Below, piece after piece: positions 1-8,526 of a stretch of DNA of 64,000 nt. The DNA is from Streptomyces sp. TRM68416 (GTDB taxonomy: Bacteria > Actinomycetota > Actinomycetes > Streptomycetales > Streptomycetaceae): NCBI RefSeq assembly GCF_014596915.1, contig NZ_JACVWU010000036.1, positions 1 through 64,000 on the forward strand, written 5' to 3'. The notes below the pieces were generated by a model. That model worked only from the letters and a program-made list of their open reading frames with translations. It searched no databases and was not told where the DNA came from. The first letter of the stretch is position 1; the number at the start of each line of letters is the position of its first letter. A program made the translations under genes and the position numbers.

Positions 1-3
1 AGT

Positions 4-602
4 CCCTTGCACCACCCCCCTCGGTCGTTCGCCGCTGGGCTGACCCGGCGTGCCGCCCTTCTGCTGCCGCGCCTCCCACCCGTGGGCCGTTCGCCGCTGG
101 GCCAGCCCGGCTGCCACCATCCTCCTGCCGCGCCCCCCACCCACTCACCGCTCGCCGCTAAGCCCACCCGGCGTGCCGCCCCCCTGCTGCCGCGCCTCCA
201 CTCACCGGCCGTTCGCCGCTAAGCCCACCCGGCGTGCCGCCCCCCTGCTGCCGCGCCTCCACTCACCGGCCGTTCGCCGCTAAGCCCGCCCGGTGTGCCA
301 CCACCTTCCTGCCGCGCCCCCCACTCACCAACCGCTCGCCGCTATGCCCACCCGGCGTGCTGGCGAGGCGAGACCGCGCCCCCGACCCCGGCCCGCCCCG
401 CAAGCCGCCCCAGGGCCCACCCCGGCCCGGCCACCCGCTCTCCCCGGGCCGCCCGCACGCTTCTCCCCCGTGCTGGAGCGAGCCGAGTCAAGGGTGGGCC
501 GCAGGCCCATCGGCGCAGCCGACGCGGAGCGCAGCGCAGCGCCCTTTACTCGGGTCGCGGAAGCGCGACACTGGTCAAGAAGCGGGCGGCCCCGACGGTC
601 AC
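4..602 (+). repeat. Dispersed repeat element, copy A (core plus minisatellite)
   Basis: This gene-free stretch begins with cccttgcaccac and continues as C-rich units built around cgttcgccgctaagccc and cggcgtgccgcc. Between about 150 and 330 the units repeat with an exact 61-bp period (for example gttcgccgct at 211 and 272). From about 430 to 602 comes a core of about 160 bp containing gagtcaagggtgggcc, ccctttactcg and aagcgggcggcc. Related copies lie at 23574-24119 (reversed) and 24319-24658. The core end points at the 3' end of the gene at 645. I see no coding potential; open frames here are proline/arginine runs. Confidence 0.8.
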
Positions 603-644
603 TGGAAAACGGGGGTCAGTTGACGTACTTCGCTTCGGCAAGGG

Positions 645-1574
645 TCATGATCTGGGGGCGCCCAGCGCTGAAAGGATCTCCCTGATCATCCGGGCGGGGC
701 GGTGGAAGACGTCCTCGGCGGTGAAGCGCAGGAGGCTGCGGATCTCCGAGCACCGCATGACCTGGTTGAAGCGGTCCACGTCCCGGCGATGGGCATCCCG
801 GGTGCCGTGGTAGGCGTAGCCCTCGATCTCGACGGCCAGTCCCTCGGCGCGGAAGAGGAAGTCGAGGTAGAGGCGGCGCCCGTCGGGAGTGAGCAACTCA
901 GCCTGGGATTCCGGGTGGAGGCCGACGTCGTACATGCGCAGACGGGCGATGGTCTCGGCCGGCGATCCGGAGCGCGGCTCGCTCGTGCCCAGTCGGTTCT
1001 GCCCCCGTACTTTCCCCTGCAGCGGTGCCTCCAGCGCGGCGGCGACCGCGTCGAGGCGGGTCAGCGGGGCACGCCGTACGCCGTTCACGCGGCGGTAGGT
1101 GAGCGCGGATTCCAGGGCGACGATCGCGACGTCCCGTGGTCCGCTTCGCAGCAGGTCGGCGAGCGTTCGCGGCGGGTTGGTGACCCGCAGTCCGTTGCGC
1201 ACGGCGACGTCAGCCTCGTCGAGGGGGATCCGGTACACCCGTACGCCCCTGCCCTCCCGGCGGAGGCCGAGCTCGGGGTCCACGAACTCCAGCGCCGCGC
1301 CGTCGAGAGAGGTGAGCGTCTCGATGCGCCAGAGCCCGGCCGCCGACAGATGGCTTACGACGAGCTGCGGATGCAGGAGCTGTACGGCCCGTAGATGGGT
1401 GGCGAAGCCTGCGGCATGCCCTGGCTGGACCCAGGCCCCGGCCCGCAGCCTGGTCCACCCCTCCCTGCGGACCGCCCGCGTCAGGCTCCGCCGGGGCCAC
1501 CCGGCATCGAGGGCACGGGAGCTGAGCAGCACCCCTCCCTGCGCGAGCTCCCGCAACGCCTTCCGTTCCGCCAT
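645..1574 (-). CDS. AbiEi-like winged-helix protein with C-terminal DUF559 (Vsr-like) domain
   Basis: The 309-residue protein has an N-terminal winged-helix region of the AbiEi antitoxin/transcriptional regulator type (residues about 1-60) and a middle AbiEi_C-like section. Its C-terminus matches DUF559-type nuclease-fold proteins: YLDFLFRAEGLAVEIEGYA, then RDVDRFNQVM and LRFTAEDVFHRP. Such proteins are widespread in actinomycetes; activity is usually unproven. The ATG at 1574 is preferred over an in-frame TTG nine bases earlier because GAGG lies just upstream. It is flanked on its 3' side by repeat element A and on its 5' side by a DUF397 remnant. Whether it is a regulator, an antitoxin or an active nuclease cannot be told from sequence. 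Confidence 0.75.
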   Translation of the reverse strand: MAERKALRELAQGGVLLSSRALDAGWPRRSLTRAVRREGWTRLRAGAWVQPGHAAGFATHLRAVQLLHPQLVVSHLSAAGLWRIETLTSLDGAALEFVDPELGLRREGRGVRVYRIPLDEADVAVRNGLRVTNPPRTLADLLRSGPRDVAIVALESALTYRRVNGVRRAPLTRLDAVAAALEAPLQGKVRGQNRLGTSEPRSGSPAETIARLRMYDVGLHPESQAELLTPDGRRLYLDFLFRAEGLAVEIEGYAYHGTRDAHRRDVDRFNQVMRCSEIRSLLRFTAEDVFHRPARMIREILSALGAPRS

Positions 1575-1652
1575 GCACCTCAAGATCCCAGAGCTGGCGG
1601 CTCTCCGGATTTGCCTGTGGAAAACGCAGCCCTGCCGGTGTCGGGATGTGGA

Positions 1653-1670
1653 ATTGGCAGATTTGGGCCA
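1653..1670 (+). repeat. Single copy of the 18-bp attggcag...gggcca motif
   Basis: This 18-bp string matches 17 of 18 bases of each arm of the perfect inverted repeat at 24169-24254. Here it stands alone. It lies upstream of the AbiEi-like gene and just downstream of the DUF397 remnant on the minus strand. Confidence 0.7.
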
Positions 1671-1690
1671 GCTGAGGTGCCAAACAGGAG

Positions 1691-1798
1691 GCCACTTGTG
1701 GCAGCGGTGGTCCAGGTCAGGGGGCGGAAGAGGAGTACGGGGCTGTCTGCGGGGTTCGTTGAGTCGCGGACGGCCGGTGTGACGAAGCTGTGGGTCAC
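1691..1798 (-). pseudogene. DUF397 remnant (C-terminal fragment)
   Basis: Reading the minus strand from 1798 gives HSFVTPAVRDSTNPADS, then LLFRPLTWTTAATSGLL. This is recognisably the C-terminal half of a DUF397 protein; compare VRDSKNPTDP followed by TWSAFL in the intact gene at 24655. The N-terminal half (the KSSYS and CVEVA motifs) is absent and the frame runs on past the normal end. The stretch 1575-1933 holds only this remnant, the 18-bp motif and the afsS terminator. Confidence 0.6.
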
Positions 1799-1879
1799 TT
1801 CGTGACGATGGTGATGTGCGTGTTCTGCGGGGTCACCGGCATGGCATTTGTCGGCCGGTACCTGCCTTTGACACGCCGC

Positions 1880-1914
1880 GGCCGCGGCGGCTCCCCCTCC
1901 GCGCCGCCGCGGCC
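1880..1914 (-). terminator. Stem-loop terminator after afsS
   Basis: A perfect 12-bp inverted repeat (1880-1891 and 1903-1914) with an 11-nt loop lies about 20 bp after the afsS stop. It has no U-tract, as is common in Streptomyces. Confidence 0.7.
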
Positions 1915-1933
1915 GATCCCCGTGGGATGAGGC

Positions 1934-2125
1934 TTACTTGTTGCCGTCGCGGCCCAGGGCGGGCGGGGCGGGCATGGCGTTGTCCATCGTCGTGATGGCT
2001 TCCTTGGCGGGCTCGCTGGGCATCGCGTTGTCGAGCGTGGTGATCGTCTCGTCAGTGGCCGTGGGCTCACTGGGCATCGCGTTGTCCTGGGTGGTGGCGT
2101 TCGAGTCCTTCTTCTGGTCGCTCAT
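1934..2125 (-). CDS. afsS: AfsS, small repeat-containing activator of secondary metabolism
   Basis: The 63-residue protein contains three near-identical repeats: TTQDNAMPSEP, TTLDNAMPSEP and TTMDNAMPAPP. AfsS of S. coelicolor has the same length, the same kind of repeat and the same position directly downstream of afsR, and homologues are often annotated sigma-like protein. The ATG at 2125 is preceded by GAGGAAC at seven bases. AfsS is the main target through which AfsR stimulates antibiotic genes; its biochemical action is still unclear. It is transcribed from its own promoter in the 216-bp gap after afsR and ends at a strong stem-loop. Confidence 0.9.
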   Translation of the reverse strand: MSDQKKDSNATTQDNAMPSEPTATDETITTLDNAMPSEPAKEAITTMDNAMPAPPALGRDGNK

Positions 2126-2212
2126 GGCTTGAGTTCCTCTGCAGTGGTGACGAGTGAGGAACACCCGCCCGGAAGCTCCCCCGAGGGCCGCCGGACGGGC
2201 GTTCGGAGCCGC

Positions 2213-2240
2213 ACACTAGCCGGTTGGGCTCCTGGTCGAA
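2213..2240 (-). promoter_or_regulatory. Probable afsS promoter
   Basis: On the minus strand a TTCGAC box (2240-2235) and a TAGTGT box (2218-2213) are separated by 16 bp, about 80 nt before the afsS start. In S. coelicolor AfsR binds over the -35 region of this promoter. Farther upstream a gttcagc/gtttatc pair is offset by 11 bp, the spacing typical of SARP boxes. The exact AfsR site is not assigned here. Confidence 0.45.
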
Positions 2241-2341
2241 CCGTCTGCCCCCCGACGCGACGGTCTGACACGCAAGAGAGTGCCGGGCCGCGATAAACAA
2301 ATGCTGAACGCCTGCGACGGCCAGGTCGTCAGAGGCATCGG

Positions 2342-5329
2342 TCACGCCGCTGACGCGGGCGTGAGAAGGGCACGTACGGTGTCCGTCTCCGGGGCGTTGT
2401 TCTGCTCGTAGAGGTTGAGCGCCTCGCGCCAGCAGGCTTTGGCCCGGTCCGGCTGTCCCAGCTTCGCGAGCGCTCGGCCGAGAAGCGTCAGCACGTTCCC
2501 TCGCATGCGGTCACCGCCGATGCACCCCAGTGCGAGGGATTGCTCGGCGTGCTGGGCCGCTTGCGCCGGACGGTCGGCAGCGAGGTGGACCTGTGCCATG
2601 CGGAAGTTGGTCGTTCCCTCCCAGAGCCGTTGGCGATGCTCGCTGAAGATGCACAAGGCGTCGGAGAACTCGCTGAGTGCCTCGGCATGGCGACTGGCCT
2701 GCGTCAGCGCGACACCCAGGGCAAAATGGCTGTTGGCGAGACGCACAGTGCGGCCGATTTCGCTGTGCGCAGCGAGGCCGCGCTCCGCGATCTCAACTGC
2801 CTTGGCGACGTTGCCCATCCCCAAATAGGCCCGTGACAGGTTGCCCAAACTGGTTGCTTCGAAGGGGCGATTCCCGGCGGCTCGTAGTCCTTCAAGCGCT
2901 TGGTGGAAGAAGACCTTGCCGGCCGCGAACCGGCCCTGATGCAGGCAGATGAGCCCTCGGTTGTTGGCTACCCAGCTGACTGCGGTGGAGTCCTGCTCTG
3001 ACCCTGCCAAGTCCATGGCGACCCGAGCCTCCTCCTCCGCCTGCTGGATACGGCCGGAGACAAGAAGGACGTCTGTGAGAACCGTCCGTGCGCGTCCCTC
3101 CGCCCGCTTGTCTCCCGCGGTGCTGGTGGCGTCGCATGTTGCTCTCGCTGTCGTCTCGTACTGGTGGGAGTTCGCCCCCGACTCGGTGAGGTCTTTTGCT
3201 GCCCAAAGGAGGTCGACAGCCCGACGCAACCTGTCTGTCCCCGCGGCCTGGCGCACGCACGCCAGTAGGGGGCCTGCTTCGGTGTAAAGCCAGTCCAACG
3301 CCTCGGTGCCCTCGGTGAACCGCAGCCCCGGATACTTTGTGGTCTCCAGGTCGTCGACTAGGCGATCCCCTGGTCGTTCGATCGCGTATACCCTCGCCGT
3401 CGTCGCCAAGTAGAAGTCCAGCAGCCGAGAAAGCGCCGCCCCCCTCTCCTCCGGCGTCCCTTCATCCCGCTCCGCACAAGCCCGCGCATAAAGCCGGACC
3501 AAGTCGTGGAACCGGTACCGCCCGGGCGCCGCCGACTCCAGCAGCGACGTATCGACGAGGGACTCCAGCAAGTCCTCCGTCTCCTCGACCCCCAGGTCCA
3601 GTACCGCGGCCGCCGCCGCCAGCGAAATATCCGGCCCGTCCGCCAAGCCCAACAACCGAAACGCCCGAGCCTGCGCCGGCTCCAGTTGCCCGTACCCCAG
3701 CTCGAAGGTGGCCTTGACCGCCAGGTCGCCGGCCTGGAGTTCGTCCAGGCGGCGGCGTTCGTCGGCCAGCTTGGCGGCCAGTACGGACACGGTCCACGTC
3801 CGCCGGGCGGCCAGGCGCGACGCCGCGATCCGGATGGCCAGGGGCAGGAAGCCGCAGGCTGCTACGACGTCCAGGGCGGCCTCCCGCTCGGAGGCCACGC
3901 GTTCCTCGCCCACGATCTTGGTGAAGAGGGCGAGGGCCTCGTCGGGGGACATCACGTCCAGGTCCACCAGGTGGGCGCCGGCGAGGTCCACCATGCGTAC
4001 CCGGGAGGTGACCAGCGCCGCGCAGCCCGAGGTGCCCGGGAGGAGGGGGCGCACCTGGGCGGCGTCGCGGGCGTTGTCCAGCAGGACCAGGACCCGTCGG
4101 CCGTCGAGGACCGAGCGGTACAGCGCCGCCCGTTCCTCCAGGGAGTCCGGGATCGCCGAGTCCGCCGTGCCGAGGGCGCGCAGGAAGGAGCCCAGGACCG
4201 TCTCCGGTTCCGCGGCACGGGAGCCGGCGCCTTGCAGGTCGACGTACAGCTGGCCGTCCGGGAAGGCGGAGCGGGCCTGGTGGGCGACGTGGACCGCCAG
4301 CGTGGTCTTGCCCACGCCGCCGATTCCGGCGAGAGCGGAGACGGCCATTACCCGGCCCTCGGCCGAGGCCAGTACCTCGCTCAGCTCGGACACGAAGGAC
4401 GAGCGGCCCGTGAAGTCGGGTACCGTCGCCGGGAGTTGTGCCGGGCGGACCGGGACCACCGGTGGTTCGGCGAGCGGGGCCGAGGGTTCCGCCAGGCCCG
4501 GGTCCGCTTGCAGGATGCGCTGCTGGAGTTCCCTCAACCCCGGCCGCGGATCCACCCCCAACTCGTCGGCCAGCAGGCGCCGCGTGTCCGCGTAGACCGC
4601 GAGGGCCTCCGCCTGGCGGCCGCTGCGGTACAGGGCCAGCATCAGCAGCTCCCGCAGCCGCTCTCGTAGCGGGTGGGCCGCGGTCAGCGCGGTCAGTTCC
4701 GAGACCGCCTCCGCGTGGCAGCCCTGCTCCAGGTCCATGTCCAGGCGGGATTCCAGGAGCTGGAGGCGCCACTCCTCCAGGCGGACGCGCTGCGCCTCCG
4801 CGTACGGGCCGGGGACCCCCGCCAGCGGTTCGCCGTCCCACAGGGCCAGCGCACGGTTGAGGGTTTCGCGGGCGTGGGCCAGGTCGCCGGTGCCGCGTGC
4901 CTTCTCCGCCTCCGTCGCCAGTTCCTGGGCCTGGGCCAGGTCCAGGGCGCCGTCGCGCAGGCCCCGGACCGCGTATCCGCCCGACTCGCTGACCAGGACG
5001 TCGGGGTCCAGCGCCTTCCGCAGCCTCGACGCGTACGTCCGTACCGCCGCCAGCGCCTGCGAGGGGGGTTCCTCGCCCCACAGGGCGTCGATCAGCTCGG
5101 CCGCCGTCGCCGTACGGCCCTCGCGGAGCAGCAGGGCGGCCAGCAGGGCGCGTTGTTGGGGGGAGCCGGTGTTGAGGAGTTCGTCGTCGCGCCAGGCGCG
5201 CACCGGGCCGAGCACGCCGAAGCGCAGCGCGGTCGACCCCTGTGCGTGCGAGTCCGAGCCCGAGCCCGAGTGCGACTGCGCGTGCGAGCCCGGACGCTTC
5301 TGCTCCGGCACACGCGGTACTCCGTCCAT
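2342..5329 (-). CDS. afsR: AfsR, SARP-type global regulator with NB-ARC and TPR domains
   Basis: The 995-residue protein (S. coelicolor AfsR has 993) has an N-terminal OmpR-like winged helix (about 35-125) and a BTAD helical domain (about 130-280). A STAND NB-ARC ATPase follows, with Walker A GIGGVGKTT near 335-343, Walker B VLVLLDN near 413-419 and an MHD-like FHD near 607-609. A TPR-rich C-terminus runs from about 700 to 990. AfsR is phosphorylated by AfsK-type kinases and activates afsS. I choose ATG at 5329, preceded by GGGGGA, over an ATG 24 bases upstream with no ribosome-binding site. The downstream gene is afsS, which fixes the identity. Confidence 0.93.
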   Translation of the reverse strand: MDGVPRVPEQKRPGSHAQSHSGSGSDSHAQGSTALRFGVLGPVRAWRDDELLNTGSPQQRALLAALLLREGRTATAAELIDALWGEEPPSQALAAVRTYASRLRKALDPDVLVSESGGYAVRGLRDGALDLAQAQELATEAEKARGTGDLAHARETLNRALALWDGEPLAGVPGPYAEAQRVRLEEWRLQLLESRLDMDLEQGCHAEAVSELTALTAAHPLRERLRELLMLALYRSGRQAEALAVYADTRRLLADELGVDPRPGLRELQQRILQADPGLAEPSAPLAEPPVVPVRPAQLPATVPDFTGRSSFVSELSEVLASAEGRVMAVSALAGIGGVGKTTLAVHVAHQARSAFPDGQLYVDLQGAGSRAAEPETVLGSFLRALGTADSAIPDSLEERAALYRSVLDGRRVLVLLDNARDAAQVRPLLPGTSGCAALVTSRVRMVDLAGAHLVDLDVMSPDEALALFTKIVGEERVASEREAALDVVAACGFLPLAIRIAASRLAARRTWTVSVLAAKLADERRRLDELQAGDLAVKATFELGYGQLEPAQARAFRLLGLADGPDISLAAAAAVLDLGVEETEDLLESLVDTSLLESAAPGRYRFHDLVRLYARACAERDEGTPEERGAALSRLLDFYLATTARVYAIERPGDRLVDDLETTKYPGLRFTEGTEALDWLYTEAGPLLACVRQAAGTDRLRRAVDLLWAAKDLTESGANSHQYETTARATCDATSTAGDKRAEGRARTVLTDVLLVSGRIQQAEEEARVAMDLAGSEQDSTAVSWVANNRGLICLHQGRFAAGKVFFHQALEGLRAAGNRPFEATSLGNLSRAYLGMGNVAKAVEIAERGLAAHSEIGRTVRLANSHFALGVALTQASRHAEALSEFSDALCIFSEHRQRLWEGTTNFRMAQVHLAADRPAQAAQHAEQSLALGCIGGDRMRGNVLTLLGRALAKLGQPDRAKACWREALNLYEQNNAPETDTVRALLTPASAA

Positions 5330-5473
5330 CGCCGTCCCCCTGCAGAACGTCATGACAACCAGGCCAGTTTGCCTTGTTCATGGCGGATGCGTCAGCCGTG
5401 GGAGACCGCGGTCACAGGCGGACGTGCGGGATACCACCATCCCCTCACAATCCCTCCGCACACCCTCGCGGAG

Positions 5474-5488
5474 CTGACGGATCGTCAG
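5474..5488. promoter_or_regulatory. 15-bp palindromic operator, copy 1
   Basis: CTGACGGATCGTCAG has perfect 6-bp arms around a 3-bp centre, 22 bp before the amidohydrolase start. The same motif recurs at 8438, 8483 and 28386. The form is typical of TetR-family operators. Confidence 0.75.
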
Positions 5489-5509
5489 ATCGGCGCTACC
5501 GTCACCGGC

Positions 5510-6751
5510 ATGGAGACCAATCCGAGCCCGCGCACGGGCTTCCCGCTGATCATCTCCGTCGACGACCACACGGTCGAGCCGCCGAACGTCTGGCAGGACC
5601 GGCTCCCGAAGAAGTACCTGGACACCGGGCCCCGCATCGTCCGGGCCCCGCTGAAGGAGATGTCCTTCCTCGGCGGGCGCTTCAGCCCCGTGATGGGCAC
5701 ACCGGGGAGCGACGACGGCCCCATCGGCGACTGGTGGGTCTACGAGGACCTCCACCGTCCCCTCACCCGCCTCGACACCGCCGTCGGCTACAGCAGGGAC
5801 GAGATCAAGCTCGAAGTCATCACCTACGAGCAGATGCGGCCCGGTTCGTACGACGTTCCCGCCCGCCTCGCCGACATGGACGTCAACCACGTCCAGTCCG
5901 CCCTCTGCTTCCCCACCTTCCCCCGCTTCTGCGGCCAGACCTTCACCGAGGCGAGCGACCACGAGCTGGCGCTGCTGTGCATCCGGGCCTACAACGACTG
6001 GATGGTGGAGGAGTGGTGCGGGCCCGACGCGCACGGCCGTCTCATACCCCTCACCCTCATCCCCCTCTGGGACGCCGAGCTCGCCGCCGCCGAAGTGCGC
6101 CGCAACGCCGCCCGCGGCGTCCGTGCCGTCGCCTTCTCCGAGATACCCCCGCACCTCGGGCTCCCCTCCGTGCACACCGACGACTGGGACCCCTTCCTCG
6201 CCGCCTGCGACGAGACCGGCACGGTCGTCGCGATGCACATCGGCTCCAGCAGCCGGATGCCCTCCACCTCCAAGGACGCGCCGCCCGCCGTCGGTTCCAC
6301 CATCACCTTCGCCAACTGCTGTTTCTCGATGGTCGACTGGCTGATGAGCGGCAAGTTCGAGCGCTTCCCGAACCTGAAGGTGATGTACGCGGAGGGGCAG
6401 ATCGGATGGATCCCGTACATCCTTGAGCGCGCCGACGTCGTCTGGGAGGAGAACCGCGGCTGGGGCGGCGTGGCCGACAAGGTGCACCGGCCGCCGTCCG
6501 AGCTCTTCGCCGAGCACGTCTACGGCTGCTTCTTCGACGACGCCTTCGGGCTCAGGAACCTGGACGCCATCGGACTCGCCAACGTCCTCTACGAGACCGA
6601 CTACCCGCACTCCGACTCCACCTGGCCGAAGTCGAGGGAGGTCGGCGAGGCGCAGATGGGGCACCTGGAGGCGGAGGTGGTCGAGAGGATCGTCCGCGGC
6701 AACGCCATCGAGCTGCTCCGGCTCAGCCCCGAGGGGCTCTGGTCACCGTGA
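5510..6751 (+). CDS. Amidohydrolase (amidohydrolase_2 family)
   Basis: The 413-residue protein is a metal-dependent hydrolase or decarboxylase of the amidohydrolase_2 (ACMSD/TIM-barrel) type. It has SVDDHTVEP near residues 16-24 in place of the usual HxH, a barrel histidine in VAMHIGSSS (H243) and ETDYPHSDSTW near 362-372 carrying the last metal ligand. Relatives usually sit in actinomycete catabolic clusters with luciferase-like monooxygenases. Its stop overlaps the GTG of the next gene by 4 bp, so the two are translationally coupled. A palindromic operator lies in its promoter. The substrate is unknown. Confidence 0.85.
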   Translation: METNPSPRTGFPLIISVDDHTVEPPNVWQDRLPKKYLDTGPRIVRAPLKEMSFLGGRFSPVMGTPGSDDGPIGDWWVYEDLHRPLTRLDTAVGYSRDEIKLEVITYEQMRPGSYDVPARLADMDVNHVQSALCFPTFPRFCGQTFTEASDHELALLCIRAYNDWMVEEWCGPDAHGRLIPLTLIPLWDAELAAAEVRRNAARGVRAVAFSEIPPHLGLPSVHTDDWDPFLAACDETGTVVAMHIGSSSRMPSTSKDAPPAVGSTITFANCCFSMVDWLMSGKFERFPNLKVMYAEGQIGWIPYILERADVVWEENRGWGGVADKVHRPPSELFAEHVYGCFFDDAFGLRNLDAIGLANVLYETDYPHSDSTWPKSREVGEAQMGHLEAEVVERIVRGNAIELLRLSPEGLWSP

Positions 6752-7662
6752 AGTACGGCATCCAGCTCCCCGTCCAGTCCCAGTCCACCCTCTACGCCGA
6801 GCCGTGGGAGGCCGCCGCCGGACCCGACGACCTCCTGCACGTCGCCCGCGCCGCCGACCGCGCCGGTTTCCACTACCTCGCCTCCTGCGACCACGTCGCC
6901 GTCCCGCGCCGCCTCGCGCCCGCGATGAGCACGGTCTGGTACGACCCCGTCGCCACCCTCGCCTACCTCGCCGCCGCCACCGAACGCATACGGCTGCTGA
7001 GCCATGTCGCCGTCGTGGGACTGCGGCACCCCCTCCTCACCGCCAAGCAGTACGCGACCCTCGACCACCTCTCCGGCGGACGGCTGGTCCTCGGGGTGGG
7101 CGCCGGGCACGTGGAGGAGGAGTTCAGGGCGCTGGGCGTCGACTTCGAGCGGCGCGGGGCCGTGCTCGACGAGTCGATCGACGCGCTGCGGGCCTCGCTC
7201 GGTCCCGAGGAATTCCCCGAGCACCACGGCAAGTTGTACGACTTCGAAGGGCTCGGCCAGCGGCCCCGCCCCGCGCAGGAACACGTGCCCCTCTGGGTCG
7301 GCGGATCCTCCCCCGCCGCCGTGCGCCGGGCCGCCCTCAAGGGGGACGGCTGGCTGCCGCAGGGCGACCCCCGGGAACGGCTGCCCGAGCAGATCGCCCG
7401 GATCGGGCGTCTGCGCGAACAGGCGGGCATCGAGGGGCCGTTCGTCATCGGCGCCATCACCGAGCCGCTGTACGTCGGCGACCCCGGATGGCACGTCGGC
7501 CGACGCACGATCAGTGGGGCGCCGGAGAGGATCGCCGAGTCGCTGCGGGCGTACCGCGCGATGGGCGTGGACCAGATCCAGGTGCGGTTCCGCAGCCGGA
7601 GCCGCGCCGAACTCACCGACCAGATGGCGGCATTCGGCGCCGAGGTGGCGCCGCGGCTCTGA
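6748..7662 (+). CDS. LLM-class (probably F420-dependent) oxidoreductase
   Basis: The 304-residue protein is a TIM-barrel luciferase-like monooxygenase. It shows the family blocks TLDHLSGGRLVLGVGAG, HVPLWVGGSSPAAVRRAA and KGDGWLPQG, as in F420-dependent subfamilies. It starts with GTG overlapping the amidohydrolase stop (GTGA) and is followed nine bases later by an SDR gene, so it is part of a catabolic operon. F420 rather than FMN is an inference from subfamily look and from the FO synthase gene 10 kb away. Confidence 0.85.
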   Translation: MKYGIQLPVQSQSTLYAEPWEAAAGPDDLLHVARAADRAGFHYLASCDHVAVPRRLAPAMSTVWYDPVATLAYLAAATERIRLLSHVAVVGLRHPLLTAKQYATLDHLSGGRLVLGVGAGHVEEEFRALGVDFERRGAVLDESIDALRASLGPEEFPEHHGKLYDFEGLGQRPRPAQEHVPLWVGGSSPAAVRRAALKGDGWLPQGDPRERLPEQIARIGRLREQAGIEGPFVIGAITEPLYVGDPGWHVGRRTISGAPERIAESLRAYRAMGVDQIQVRFRSRSRAELTDQMAAFGAEVAPRL

Positions 7663-7670
7663 GGAGGGAC

Positions 7671-8441
7671 ATGGGCAAGCTGGACGGACGCGTCGTCCTG
7701 GTCACCGGGGCGGCGCGCGGGCAGGGGGAGCAGGAGGCGCGGCTGTTCCGGGAGGAGGGCGCCGAGGTCGTCGTGGCGGATGTGCTCGACGAGCAGGGGC
7801 GGGCGCTCGCCGAGGAGATCGGGGCGCTGTATGTCCACCTCGACGTCGGCGAGGAACAGCAGTGGCAGTCCGCCGTGACGGCGGCCAAGGACGCCTACGG
7901 CCGTCTCGACGGGCTGGTGAACAACGCCGGCATCCTGCGCTTCAACACCCTCGTCGACACACCCCTCGACGAGTTCATGCAGGTCGTCCGGGTCAACCAG
8001 GTCGGCTGCTTCCTCGGGATCAAGTCCGCGGCCCCGGAGCTGGAGGACGGCGGCACGATCGTGAACACCGCCTCGTACACCGGGATGACCGGTATGGCGG
8101 CCGTGGGCGCGTACGCGGCCAGCAAGCACGCCGTGCTCGGGCTGACCAGGGTCGCCGCGCTGGAGCTGGCGCCCCGCGGGATACGGGTCAACGCCGTCTG
8201 TCCGGGCGCGATCGACACCGCCATGTCCAACCCGGCGCACCTGGACCCCGCGGCCGACTCCGAGGGCACCGCGCGGGCCCTGGACGGGCTGTACCGCAAG
8301 CTCGTGCCGCTGGGGCGGATCGGGCGGCCGGAGGAGGTGGCGCGGCTGGCCCTCTTCCTGACCTGTGCGGACTCCTCGTACATCACCGGGCAGCCGTTCG
8401 TCATCGACGGGGGCTGGCTGGCGGGCGTCTCCGTCATCTGA
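7671..8441 (+). CDS. SDR-family oxidoreductase (hydroxysteroid-dehydrogenase-like)
   Basis: The 256-residue classical short-chain dehydrogenase has TGAARGQG (cofactor binding), NNAG, the active-site serine region NTASYTG, YAASK and a C-terminal FVIDGGW. The general look is that of 3-alpha/20-beta-hydroxysteroid dehydrogenases of Streptomyces, so an NAD(H)-linked alcohol oxidation is likely. GAGGAGG precedes the ATG by a few bases. The stop codon lies inside a degenerate copy of the cluster operator (8438-8452). Confidence 0.88.
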   Translation: MGKLDGRVVLVTGAARGQGEQEARLFREEGAEVVVADVLDEQGRALAEEIGALYVHLDVGEEQQWQSAVTAAKDAYGRLDGLVNNAGILRFNTLVDTPLDEFMQVVRVNQVGCFLGIKSAAPELEDGGTIVNTASYTGMTGMAAVGAYAASKHAVLGLTRVAALELAPRGIRVNAVCPGAIDTAMSNPAHLDPAADSEGTARALDGLYRKLVPLGRIGRPEEVARLALFLTCADSSYITGQPFVIDGGWLAGVSVI

Positions 8442-8452
8442 CTGTCCGTCAG
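8438..8452. promoter_or_regulatory. Palindromic operator, degenerate copy 2
   Basis: CTGACTGTCCGTCAG differs from the copy at 8483 at two of 15 positions. It overlaps the SDR stop codon, 45 bp upstream of the full copy. Confidence 0.55.
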
Positions 8453-8482
8453 CTATTGACGACCCCAGCGGCCGGTGCCAAT

Positions 8483-8497
8483 CTGACGATCCGTCAG
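8483..8497. promoter_or_regulatory. Palindromic operator, copy 3
   Basis: CTGACGATCCGTCAG is the exact reverse complement of the site at 5474. It lies 30 bp before the luciferase-like gene and suggests a second promoter in the cluster. Confidence 0.75.
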
Positions 8498-8526
8498 TTA
8501 ACTGAAACCGGGGACGGTGAACCTCC

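Noticed and set aside
1..620. Pro/Arg-rich open frames in the left repeat
   Set aside because: They are translations of a 61-bp minisatellite and occur in several frames at once.
2067..2345. Possible 92-codon gene between afsR and afsS
   Set aside because: It would overlap the afsR stop as ATGA, but it covers the afsS promoter and start in another frame and has no recognisable motif.
3462..5381. 639-codon minus-strand frame
   Set aside because: Runs inside afsR in another frame, with Gly/Arg/Pro-rich meaningless composition.
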